A stretch of 56,886 bases of DNA from assembly GCA_013619125.1 (NCBI GenBank), contig JABXKS010000052.1, positions 1 to 56,886 on the forward strand. The letters are read 5' to 3'. Below the pieces are notes generated by a model that had not been told where the DNA came from, searched no databases, and worked only from the letters and a program-made list of their open reading frames with translations. Position numbers and translations under genes: made by a program. The DNA is from Clostridiales bacterium (GTDB taxonomy: Bacteria; Bacillota; Clostridia; Tissierellales; GPF-1). Of the stretch, positions 49,696 to 56,886 are shown one piece after another. Positions within the stretch are counted from its first letter, which is position 1. The number at the start of each line of letters is the position of its first letter.

Positions 49696-50811
49696 ATGAG
49701 CTGGAAGCGATTGACGGAAACAACCCACGACCTTTCCCTTGAGATCCTGGGCGCCATGCCGGCAAAGACTTTGGAGGAAACTAGAAAATTTCTTTCTATC
49801 CGAAAGGAAGCGGGCCAAGAGGTGGAGTTTGAGGAAGCCGATTTAAATCGCCGCGTGGATCCGCGCGAAGTCTATGGTTCTTTAGGGACGATCTTGGTGA
49901 TCGGACTGCCATTGAAAAAGCCATCTCGAAAAAACGCAGGGGATCCCCTGCGGGGAAGCGTATCCATTTTTGCCGTGGGTGAGGATTATCATACGGCAAT
50001 GAAGCGGGAGCTTGTGGTATTAATGGAACGGCTTGAGGGCATTGGCTTGAAGGGAAAGATACAAGTCGATACGGGTCCCTTATTGGAGCGAGCCTTTGCG
50101 AAAGAAGCAGGCGCTGGTTTTCAGGGGAAAAACACAACGATGATTCATCCAAAATGGGGATCCTTCTTCTTTTTGGGTTTGATCCTGCTGGAGGAAGAAC
50201 TAGAAGTGAAACGGGACGAAATGGAAGATGGATGCGGAACCTGCACGCGCTGTCAAAGCGCCTGCCCGACTGGAGCGCTGAATCATCCCTATCAAATGGA
50301 CGTGAAGCGATGCTTGTCTTATTGGACCCAAGCGAAAGGAATCGTTCCCTTTTGGATCCGAGAGCGATGGGGGAATCGAATTTATGGCTGCGATGTCTGT
50401 CAGAAGGCATGTCCGTGGAATCGAGAGCGGATGACCGATGTGGCGGATCGAGTATGGGAGGATGCGAATCCAGATCTATTTTCGATCCTTGAGATGGATA
50501 AGAGTGATTTTCGTCAGCGATTTGCGGATACGGCTGCCGGATGGCGAGGGAGAAACATTCTGAGGCGCAACGCGCTATTAGCCTTAGCACGGCCCGAATG
50601 TCTGATGGGTTTTGATCGGGTGAGCCCTGTTCTTAAAGATCCCTCCGCTATGGTTCGAGCATATGCGGCGTGGACATTGATGTGCATGGATGAATTTCGG
50701 GGGAGAACTTTGATTTTGGATTGTTTAGAGACTGAAAAAGATGTTTTTGTGCGTGAAGAATGGACGGCTGTGCTGGCCTGGAAATCATCGGAAAAGATGA
50801 CAGATTGTTAA
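49696..50811 (+). CDS. queG: Epoxyqueuosine reductase
   Basis: QueG performs the last step of queuosine synthesis on tRNA using cobalamin and two [4Fe-4S] clusters. The 371-aa protein has KNTTMIHPKWGSFFFLG near residue 146, the cluster motifs CGTCTRCQSACPTGAL near 177 and YGCDVCQKACPWN near 233, and a C-terminal HEAT-like region. It is cytoplasmic. It starts at ATG 49696 immediately after the zinc-ribbon stop. This fits a tRNA-modification theme with mnmA, trmL and cca. Confidence 0.93.
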   Translation: MSWKRLTETTHDLSLEILGAMPAKTLEETRKFLSIRKEAGQEVEFEEADLNRRVDPREVYGSLGTILVIGLPLKKPSRKNAGDPLRGSVSIFAVGEDYHTAMKRELVVLMERLEGIGLKGKIQVDTGPLLERAFAKEAGAGFQGKNTTMIHPKWGSFFFLGLILLEEELEVKRDEMEDGCGTCTRCQSACPTGALNHPYQMDVKRCLSYWTQAKGIVPFWIRERWGNRIYGCDVCQKACPWNRERMTDVADRVWEDANPDLFSILEMDKSDFRQRFADTAAGWRGRNILRRNALLALARPECLMGFDRVSPVLKDPSAMVRAYAAWTLMCMDEFRGRTLILDCLETEKDVFVREEWTAVLAWKSSEKMTDC

Positions 50812-50890
50812 TGCTTTTCTAGCAATTTAGCGAAAGGTTTTCCTTTGAAATATGCTATCATGAAAGAGAAGAAAACACGGAGGTGACGAG

Positions 50891-52078
50891 ATGAGCAAGA
50901 TTCACGAATTGGGATATTTAGCTGAAAAAGTGGAAGAGTTGAAGAATACGGGGGTTTATCGAAAGCTACCGATATTGGAATCACCATGTGATGCAGAGAT
51001 CATATTAAATGGGAAAAAGGTGATCAACTTATCATCGAACAACTATTTAGGATTTGCTAATCATCCGCGAATCAAAGAAGTGGCCAAACAAGCGATTGAT
51101 ACGTATGGGGTTGGTTCAGGTGCGGTGCGAACCATCGTGGGAAACACGGCCTTGCATGAGGAACTGGATCGAACGATTGCTACCTTCAAGCGTGAAGATG
51201 CGGCGATTGCATTTCAATCAGGATTTAATTGTAACGCGGGCGCCATTCAGGCAATTACTGAAAAAGGGGATTTGATTATTTCGGATTCCTTGAATCATGC
51301 CAGTATTATTGACGGATGCCGATTGTCCCGCGCAGACAAAACAGTATTTCAACACAGCGATATGGAAGATTTAGAACGTGTCTTAAAAGAGCGACGAGAA
51401 AACTATCGCAACGTATTAATTATCACGGATGGGGTTTTCAGCATGGACGGCGATATTGCAAAATTGCCGGAGATCGTTGCCTTGGCGGAAAAGTATGAGT
51501 GTATGACCTATGTGGATGATGCTCATGGTTCCGGTGTGTTGGGAGAAAGCGGTCGAGGAACGGTTGATCATTTTGGTCTTCATGGACGCGTTGATTTTAG
51601 CATGGGTACCCTATCAAAGGCGATTGGATCCATTGGTGGATATGTCGCCTGTAACAAAACGGCCTATGAATGGCTGAATCATCGTGGTCGACCCATTCTA
51701 TTTTCTACATCCATCCCGCCTGCATCGGTTGCGGCAGCCATCGAAGCCATCAAAATGTTGATGGAATCAACGGAATATACAGATCGATTATGGAACAATG
51801 CGCGATATTTCAAAGAAAAATTGACAGCATTGGGATTTGATACGGGGAATAGTGAAACACCGATTACACCAGTAATGGTAGGGGATGAAGCGAAGACTAT
51901 GGCGTTCTCTCGCAAGCTTTTGGAGAATGGGGTATATGTATCCGGAATCGTATTTCCAACAGTTCCAAGGGGAGCCGGAAGACTTCGCTGCATGGTAACG
52001 GCCGGACACACCAAGGAACAACTGGATCAAGCGATTACGATCTTTGAAAACACGGCACAAGAAATTGGCATTCTATAA
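50891..52078 (+). CDS. kbl: Glycine C-acetyltransferase / alpha-oxoamine synthase family
   Basis: This 395-aa pyridoxal-phosphate enzyme joins glycine (or another amino acid) with an acyl-CoA. The PLP lysine is Lys243 in [14 protein letters not shown], with [16 protein letters not shown] near residue 131 and [15 protein letters not shown] near residue 209. Kbl (2-amino-3-ketobutyrate CoA ligase) and BioF are close relatives. No tdh or bio genes lie nearby, so the acyl donor is not certain. CGGAGGTGA precedes ATG 50891. A strong terminator follows. Confidence 0.85.
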   Translation: MSKIHELGYLAEKVEELKNTGVYRKLPILESPCDAEIILNGKKVINLSSNNYLGFANHPRIKEVAKQAIDTYGVGSGAVRTIVGNTALHEELDRTIATFKREDAAIAFQSGFNCNAGAIQAITEKGDLIISDSLNHASIIDGCRLSRADKTVFQHSDMEDLERVLKERRENYRNVLIITDGVFSMDGDIAKLPEIVALAEKYECMTYVDDAHGSGVLGESGRGTVDHFGLHGRVDFSMGTLSKAIGSIGGYVACNKTAYEWLNHRGRPILFSTSIPPASVAAAIEAIKMLMESTEYTDRLWNNARYFKEKLTALGFDTGNSETPITPVMVGDEAKTMAFSRKLLENGVYVSGIVFPTVPRGAGRLRCMVTAGHTKEQLDQAITIFENTAQEIGIL

Positions 52079-52085
52079 AATTGAG

Positions 52086-52112
52086 AAGCGGCGCGCAAGC
52101 GCCGCTTTTTTT
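52086..52112 (+). terminator. Terminator after the kbl-like gene
   Basis: AAGCGGCGC-GCAA-GCGCCGCTT is followed by TTTTTTC. Confidence 0.94.
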
Positions 52113-52158
52113 CTTTTCATTTGCATGCGACAAGGATAAAATAAGAATGGAGGGGAAA

Positions 52159-52812
52159 ATGAGAAAACGACTGACGAAAAAAGAGAAAGGATCCGTATTG
52201 GAGATCCTGTCGAACCTATATCCCAATCCCAAAACAGAATTGAATTGGAACAGCGAGTATGAACTGCTAGTGGCTGTGATGTTAAGCGCGCAAACAACGG
52301 ATGTCGCGGTCAATAAAGTAACCGCCGCTCTTTTTCCATTGGCAAATACACCGGAAGCCATGATTCAACTGACCCAAGCAGAAGTCGAGTCACATGTCAG
52401 GCGGATTGGTCTGTTTCGAAATAAGACAAAAAATCTGCTCGCCATGAGTCATCTTTTAATAGAAAGGCATGAGGGGTGTGTTCCCAACACGCGAGAAGAG
52501 TTGGAAGCCCTTCCGGGGGTTGGCCGCAAAACCGCCAATGTTGTCTTGAGCAATGCTTTTGAGATCCCAGCCATCGCCGTAGATACCCATGTTTTCCGTG
52601 TTTCCAATCGCATCGGACTTGCCCAGGCGACGAATGTTCGAAAAACGGAAGAGGATTTAATGAAAGTGATTCCTAAAAGCGATTGGAAAGACGCCCACCA
52701 TTGGATTATTTATCACGGTCGGCGTGTCTGTATGGCAAGGAAGCCGGATTGTGCGAATTGTCCCCTTTCCGGGGAAAAGCTTTGCCTGGCTCATCTCAAT
52801 AAATTTCAATAA
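52159..52812 (+). CDS. nth: Endonuclease III
   Basis: This 217-aa base-excision DNA glycosylase/AP lyase acts on oxidised pyrimidines. It shows SAQTTDVAVNKV near residue 48, helix-hairpin-helix LEALPGVGRKTANVVL near residue 115, catalytic Asp in AVDTHVFRVSNRI, and a C-terminal [4Fe-4S] loop CMARKPDCANCPLSGEKLC. The last cysteine spacing is X7 rather than the usual X5. ATG 52159 is chosen because GGAGGGG lies 4 nt upstream; in-frame ATGs further upstream lack a site. Confidence 0.93.
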   Translation: MRKRLTKKEKGSVLEILSNLYPNPKTELNWNSEYELLVAVMLSAQTTDVAVNKVTAALFPLANTPEAMIQLTQAEVESHVRRIGLFRNKTKNLLAMSHLLIERHEGCVPNTREELEALPGVGRKTANVVLSNAFEIPAIAVDTHVFRVSNRIGLAQATNVRKTEEDLMKVIPKSDWKDAHHWIIYHGRRVCMARKPDCANCPLSGEKLCLAHLNKFQ

Positions 52813-52819
52813 TTTTTCA

Positions 52820-52849
52820 TTGCTTCCCGCCATTAGTCTCCTATATAAT
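52820..52849 (+). promoter_or_regulatory. Promoter of the HAD-trmL genes
   Basis: TTGCTT (52820-52825) and a consensus TATAAT (52844-52849) are 18 nt apart, 28 nt before the HAD start codon. Confidence 0.7.
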
Positions 52850-52877
52850 GATTCCTGAAGGCTTAAAGGAGGTTGCG

Positions 52878-53690
52878 ATGAAAAAACTATTGGCCGTCGA
52901 TTTGGACGGAACATTATTGAATTCAGAGCATGAAATTTCAGAAGCTAATTTGAATGCGATTCGTGATTTTCAACATCGCGGAGGTGCGGTTGTTGTAGCG
53001 ACGGGACGAAATTTTCAAGCTGCTGCCATTTATGCAGAAAAGATATCTCCAAATCTTCCGATGATTTGTTTCAATGGCGCATATGTTTATGACCCGGAAA
53101 TCAAAGATTTTTGCCATCGGCGAATCTTGTCCCATGGGCAGATTGAAACGGTGATCTCGATTGCAGAGGCGAACGATGCTTTGTATCGCTACTATGACAG
53201 AGACACCATCTATGCGACTGAGGGCATGCGAGAGGCTTTATCGAAGTATGAAGGCGGAGCTGGTGTGAAACTGTGTTTCCTTTCTGATGAAGCATTGAGA
53301 AGCTATTATCGCGAGAAAAAGTTGGAAGTGCCGAAATTGGTATTCCATTCGCAAGATCCAAAGCAGTTAAAAGCGGTGCGTGTTGCGTTGGAAGAGGCTG
53401 GTGGATTTGCTTTGGCACAGTCTTGGGAAGGCGTACTGGAAGTAATGGCTGATCAGGTCGATAAAGGCACGGCGCTACGCGTTGTATGCCAGCGTTTGGG
53501 GATACCAATGGAAGAGACCGTTGCAGTCGGCGATCAAGAGAATGATATGACGATGATTCAATTTGCAGGATTGGGCATTGCCATGGGAAATGGAGCACAA
53601 GCGCTGAAGGCGTGCGCGGATGCTGTGACCGTATCCAATCATGAGTCGGCGATTGAAAAAGTGATTTATACTTATTGTATGGAGGACTAA
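52878..53690 (+). CDS. HAD-superfamily phosphatase of the Cof type
   Basis: This 270-aa cytoplasmic phosphatase belongs to the HAD IIB (Cof/YidA) group. The nucleophile motif is AVDLDGTLLNS at the N-terminus, motif II ATGRN near residue 44, and motif IV GDQENDMTMIQFAG near residue 221, with a C2 cap between. Sugar phosphates or nucleotide-like molecules are usual substrates; the specific one is unknown. AAAGGAGG precedes ATG 52878. trmL starts 2 nt after its stop. Confidence 0.9.
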   Translation: MKKLLAVDLDGTLLNSEHEISEANLNAIRDFQHRGGAVVVATGRNFQAAAIYAEKISPNLPMICFNGAYVYDPEIKDFCHRRILSHGQIETVISIAEANDALYRYYDRDTIYATEGMREALSKYEGGAGVKLCFLSDEALRSYYREKKLEVPKLVFHSQDPKQLKAVRVALEEAGGFALAQSWEGVLEVMADQVDKGTALRVVCQRLGIPMEETVAVGDQENDMTMIQFAGLGIAMGNGAQALKACADAVTVSNHESAIEKVIYTYCMED

Positions 53691-53691
53691 T

Positions 53692-54162
53692 ATGGCATTA
53701 CATGTTGTTTTGATTGAACCGGAAATTCCACATAATACGGGAGCTATTGCACGGACATGCGCGGCAACCGGATCGGTTTTGCATTTGGTCAAGCCGTTGG
53801 GGTTTTCGATTTCAGATAAATATTTAAAACGAGCCGGATTAGATTATTGGGATCTGGTGGAAGTGGTGGTTCATGAAAGCTTTGATGAGTTGTTGGATAC
53901 GGTCGAGCATGATCGGTTTTTCTATGCGACAACCACAGGGGGACATCGCCATTCTGATTTTTCGTACTTTGATGAATGCTATTTGGTATTCGGAAAAGAA
54001 ACCAAGGGCATTGACAAGGATTTGCTGAAACGTTTTGAAGACCAAAACGTTCGAATTCCCATGCGGAATATCGAACGAGCACGGTCATTGAATTTGGCAA
54101 ATTCGGTTAATATTGTCCTGTACGAAGCGCTTCGTCAGCTGGATTTTCCAGGCTTGCGATAA
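53692..54162 (+). CDS. trmL: tRNA (cytidine/uridine-34 2'-O)-methyltransferase
   Basis: This 156-aa SPOUT methyltransferase methylates the wobble ribose of leucine tRNAs. Characteristic segments are VLIEPEIPHNTGAIARTCAA at the start, FGKETKGIDKDLL near residue 102, and IPMRNIERARSLNLANSVNIVLYEA in the trefoil knot near residue 123. It is in an operon with the HAD phosphatase. An intergenic inverted repeat (54172-54179 with 54184-54191) follows. Confidence 0.93.
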   Translation: MALHVVLIEPEIPHNTGAIARTCAATGSVLHLVKPLGFSISDKYLKRAGLDYWDLVEVVVHESFDELLDTVEHDRFFYATTTGGHRHSDFSYFDECYLVFGKETKGIDKDLLKRFEDQNVRIPMRNIERARSLNLANSVNIVLYEALRQLDFPGLR

Positions 54163-54171
54163 ATACCGTTG

Positions 54172-54191
54172 CAAACACGGAGTCGTGTTTG
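54172..54191 (+). other. Intergenic hairpin after trmL
   Basis: CAAACACG-GAGT-CGTGTTTG is a perfect 8-bp hairpin followed by seven As, not Ts, so it is not a typical terminator in the gene direction. Confidence 0.4.
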
Positions 54192-54217
54192 AAAAAAATT
54201 AAGGTGGGTTAACAATT

Positions 54218-55843
54218 ATGTTTAGCATTCTTGCAGGGGTCTTGGGTGGCTTGGGTCTGTTTTTGTTCGGGATGAATATGATGGGCAACGGTTTGCAGAA
54301 GGCAGCGGGCAATCGCCTGAAGCAAATGATTGGCGCATTGACAACCAATAAATATATTGGTGTGGTTGTAGGTGCGGTTGTAACCATGCTAATTCAGAGT
54401 TCTTCTGCGACCACAGTTATGGTGGTCGGTTTTGTAAACGCTGGATTAATGAGTCTCTACCAAGCAATTGGGGTAATTATGGGTGCCAATATCGGCACAA
54501 CCGTTACCGCACAATTGGTAGCTTTTAAACTTACGGATATCGCGCCATTTGTGATTGCGACAGGGGTTGCTTTGCAATTGGCGTCGAAGAAACGACAGCA
54601 TCAGGAAATAGCAGAGGTTTTAATTGGATTTGGTATTTTGTTCTTGGGAATGAAGATGATGTCCAGTGTTTTGAAACCATTGTCCGCTACACCTGCTTTT
54701 GAGCAGATGATTACGGGATTATCGAATCCGTTTATGGGGATTCTGGTTGGTTTTGTGATTACAGCCATTGTACAAAGCTCCAGTGCGACAACGGGTATTT
54801 TGCTTGCTGTTGCTTCGACGGGCGTTTTGGGACTTGGGGCGGCATTTCCAATTTTGTTTGGCCAGAATATCGGTACCTGTGTAACCGCGATGATTTCATC
54901 GGTTGGCGCAAGCCGAACGGCACGACGGGCTGCATTGATGCATTTATTGTTTAACATCACTGGAACACTACTTTTTATGATTTTACTGTATACATTGCCA
55001 ATTACGGAGTGGATTACTAGTCTATCGGTGGACGACATTCCACGTCAGATTGCAAATGCCCATTCTTTATTCAATATCGCCAACACGCTATTGTTGCTGC
55101 CGTTTTCTATTTTATTTGTGAAGGCAGTGGAGCGTATTATTCCGGTTCGGGATGATGAATATCAATTTAAAACGGTCAAATACTTGGATCGTCGGATTAT
55201 CGAAGAGACACCAGAAATCGCCCTTGGATTGGCTGGAAAAGAAGTTTTGCGAATGGGAAAAATTGTACGAGACAATCTGAGCTTGTCTATGGAGGCTGTT
55301 CAAGAAGTTAACGCAGAGAAGATTCGTCTGGTTATAGAGAATGAAAAAATCATCAACAATTTGAATCACGATATTACCACCTATCTGATCGATCTATCGC
55401 AACAATCGGTATCCGATCAATCACAGGTCCGAATTCAAGCCTTGATGAATGCGATTACCGATATTGAGCGGGTTGGTGATCACGCGGAGAATATCTCAGA
55501 GTTGGCGCAATACCGTATCGATTACGACGTCGCATTCTCGGAATCGGCGCAAAAGGAATTGAAGCATATTTATGATATGGTATTTATGACCTACCGTACC
55601 TCCCTTGACGCCATCAAGACTGTCGATCGATCGTTGATGGAACAGGTCGAGGTTGTGGAGGCGCAAGTTGACCAATTGGAGAAAGAGTACCGCAAGGCGC
55701 ATATCAGCCGCTTGCACAAGGGCACTTGCGAACCGCGTGCCGGCATTATTTTCTTGGAATTGATCAGCAACTTGGAGCGTGTTTCGGATCATGCCATGAA
55801 TATCGCGTCTTTGGTGGATGAGTCAGAACACACAGTTGCATAA
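54218..55843 (+). CDS. Na+/phosphate cotransporter family protein with PhoU-like domain
   Basis: This 541-aa membrane protein has about eight to nine helices in the first 310 residues, arranged as two repeats each carrying the signature QSSSATT (IQSSSATTVMVV and VQSSSATTGILLA). A cytoplasmic PhoU-like helical domain (about 335-530) follows, with RIQALMNAITDIERVGDHAENISE and LISNLERVSDHAMNIA in parts. The family imports phosphate with sodium. AAGGTGGG lies before ATG 54218. Confidence 0.92.
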   Translation: MFSILAGVLGGLGLFLFGMNMMGNGLQKAAGNRLKQMIGALTTNKYIGVVVGAVVTMLIQSSSATTVMVVGFVNAGLMSLYQAIGVIMGANIGTTVTAQLVAFKLTDIAPFVIATGVALQLASKKRQHQEIAEVLIGFGILFLGMKMMSSVLKPLSATPAFEQMITGLSNPFMGILVGFVITAIVQSSSATTGILLAVASTGVLGLGAAFPILFGQNIGTCVTAMISSVGASRTARRAALMHLLFNITGTLLFMILLYTLPITEWITSLSVDDIPRQIANAHSLFNIANTLLLLPFSILFVKAVERIIPVRDDEYQFKTVKYLDRRIIEETPEIALGLAGKEVLRMGKIVRDNLSLSMEAVQEVNAEKIRLVIENEKIINNLNHDITTYLIDLSQQSVSDQSQVRIQALMNAITDIERVGDHAENISELAQYRIDYDVAFSESAQKELKHIYDMVFMTYRTSLDAIKTVDRSLMEQVEVVEAQVDQLEKEYRKAHISRLHKGTCEPRAGIIFLELISNLERVSDHAMNIASLVDESEHTVA

Positions 55844-55856
55844 AGAAAGAGTAAAG

Positions 55857-55887
55857 AAAAGGCATAAAGTAAATTTATGTCTTTTTT
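55857..55887 (+). terminator. Terminator after the phosphate transporter gene
   Basis: AAAAGGCATAAA pairs with TTTATGTCTTTT (one G-T) across GTAAA and is followed by a T run; moderate strength. Confidence 0.7.
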
Positions 55888-55908
55888 CATAAGAGAGGAG
55901 ATTGCGAG

Positions 55909-56838
55909 ATGTATGATGTAATCATTATTGGTGCTGGACCTGCGGGATTGACGGCGGGACTCTATGCGGCAAGAGCGAACATGAAAACCTTGATTCTGGA
56001 GAAGGAAGGCGTTGGAGGTTTGATTTCTCAAACAGCAGACGTTGCCAATATGCCGGGTTCAATTCCAGATGCAACGGGTCCTGCTTTGGTTGCGCGAATG
56101 GAAGAACAAGCCAAGAGTTTTGGCGCTGAAATTCAAATTGAAGCGGTAAAAGGATTACGTGTTGAAGACGGTGTTAGAATTGTTGAGGGGGAGAAACAAA
56201 CCTATCGGGCCAAAACTGTGATTTTGGCGGTTGGCGCGCAGCCTCGAAAGCTCAACGTTCCTGGGGAAGCTGAATTTACTGGAAAAGGCGTTGGCTATTG
56301 CGCGACATGCGACGGTCCATTCTTTTCGGGATTGGATATCTATACCGTTGGCGGGGGAGATACAGCTTGTGAGGAATCAATTTTCTTAACGAAATTTGCC
56401 AAAAAAGTGACGATGATCGTGCGCCGTGGGGAATTGCGCGCTGCGAAGTCGATTCAAGAGAAGGTTTTTGCGAATAAGAAAATCGAAATTATGTGGAATT
56501 CAACCATTTCTAAATTTGAGGGTCAAGGTCTTTTGAGCGCAATTGAAGTAACTGATACGCAAAATGGGCAAGTCACTAGAGTGACTCCGGACGAAGGAGA
56601 TATGACCTTTGGCGTCTTTATTTTCGCGGGGTATATTCCCGATACGAAGTCTTTTGAAGGCGCTGTGGAGATGGAACGAGGATATATTCCAACGGATGTA
56701 TTGATGAAAACCAATGTGCCAGGGGTTTATGCAGCGGGCGACTGTCGTGTCAAAACTCTGCGACAAGTTGTAACGGCGACCAATGACGGAGCCATTGCAG
56801 CGGTGGAAGCGGAAAAATTTATCGAAGAAAATTATTAA
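55909..56838 (+). CDS. trxB: Thioredoxin reductase
   Basis: This 309-aa flavoprotein passes electrons from NADPH through FAD and a redox disulfide to thioredoxin. FAD motif GAGPAGLTAGLYAAR is at residues 8-22; the disulfide is Cys131-Ala-Thr-Cys134 in YCATCDGPFF. The NADPH motif is GGGDTACEES with the RRxxxR element VRRGELR, so it looks NADPH-type rather than ferredoxin-type. The C-terminus GVYAAGDCR is the second FAD site. GAGAGGAG precedes ATG 55909. Confidence 0.94.
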   Translation: MYDVIIIGAGPAGLTAGLYAARANMKTLILEKEGVGGLISQTADVANMPGSIPDATGPALVARMEEQAKSFGAEIQIEAVKGLRVEDGVRIVEGEKQTYRAKTVILAVGAQPRKLNVPGEAEFTGKGVGYCATCDGPFFSGLDIYTVGGGDTACEESIFLTKFAKKVTMIVRRGELRAAKSIQEKVFANKKIEIMWNSTISKFEGQGLLSAIEVTDTQNGQVTRVTPDEGDMTFGVFIFAGYIPDTKSFEGAVEMERGYIPTDVLMKTNVPGVYAAGDCRVKTLRQVVTATNDGAIAAVEAEKFIEENY

Positions 56839-56843
56839 AATTG

Positions 56844-56881
56844 ACAAACACAAGATCAAATTCTTGTGTTTGTTTTTTTTT
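56844..56881 (+). terminator. Terminator after trxB
   Basis: ACAAACACAAGA pairs with TCTTGTGTTTGT and is followed by a long T run reaching the end of the window. Confidence 0.92.
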
Positions 56882-56886
56882 GTTTT

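Noticed and set aside
54172-54191. Terminator after trmL
   Set aside because: The hairpin is followed by As instead of Ts in the gene direction.
1-56886. tRNA or rRNA genes, prophage, transposases, toxin-antitoxin or other defence clusters
   Set aside because: I looked on both strands for T-loop-like sequences, transposase or phage motifs and typical small gene pairs and found none that hold up.

Overview
This window reads as a chromosomal segment of an anaerobic, low-to-moderate GC Firmicute of the class Clostridia. The evidence is strong AGGAGG-type ribosome binding sites, tightly overlapping operons, sigma-A-type promoters, a Gram-positive LexA box, a FabK-type type II fatty-acid operon, rubrerythrin, an electron-bifurcating [FeFe] hydrogenase operon, and phosphate butyryltransferase/butyrate kinase next to a ferredoxin-dependent 2-oxoacid oxidoreductase. 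This is the profile of an amino-acid- or sugar-fermenting strict anaerobe. The sequence alone does not let me name genus or species. I see no rRNA, tRNA, CRISPR array, prophage, insertion sequence or recognisable defence cluster.

Layout. 45-640: rubrerythrin and its terminator. 668-10303: fatty acid synthesis operon accB-accC-accD-accA-fabH-acpP-fabK-fabD-fabG-fabF-fabZ-marR from a near-consensus promoter; accC is broken by an internal deletion with frameshift. 10341-10898 (minus): signal peptidase I. 11097-14158: GlpA-like dehydrogenase, FAD oxidoreductase and DUF1667 protein behind a leader terminator. 14220-19195: hydrolase, DUF881 protein, CapA-like protein, then the c-di-AMP pair cdaA-cdaR. 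19350-24593: ptb-buk-ATPase-ferredoxin-2-oxoacid:ferredoxin oxidoreductase operon. 24707-30356: dinB (with SOS box), KamA-like radical SAM protein, acetyltransferase, 5-formyl-THF cyclo-ligase, cardiolipin synthase and pgeF. 30479-34979: hydrogenase operon. 34981-35344: array of short hairpin repeats. 35364-39615: mnmA, pepD, a metal-binding-like DUF1292 protein and an M18 aminopeptidase. 39685-47570: foldase, radical SAM protein, hypothetical, Moco-domain protein, MltG-N-like protein (minus), nucleoside kinase, cca and rodA (minus). 47636-47834: a second, different hairpin-rich region. 47907-56838: AT-rich membrane protein, nfo, zinc-ribbon protein, queG, kbl-like transferase, nth, HAD phosphatase, trmL, Na/Pi transporter and trxB.

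How the parts work together (inference from families). The 2-oxoacid oxidoreductase would yield an acyl-CoA and reduced ferredoxin. Ptb and Buk would turn the acyl-CoA into acid plus ATP, and HydABC could dispose of reduced ferredoxin together with NADH as H2. The fatty-acid operon, cardiolipin synthase, c-di-AMP synthase, RodA and signal peptidase are envelope functions.

Most unusual points. (1) accC lacks about 57-58 codons of its catalytic core inside an otherwise intact operon. (2) An array of about 24-28-nt hairpin units between hydA and mnmA has constant flanks but stems that differ between units with pairing kept. (3) A second structured region lies between rodA and a membrane-protein gene, including a nearly continuous 22-bp hairpin nested in a closing stem. 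I found no convincing new enzymatic or defence system; the hairpin families are the best candidates for something undescribed.
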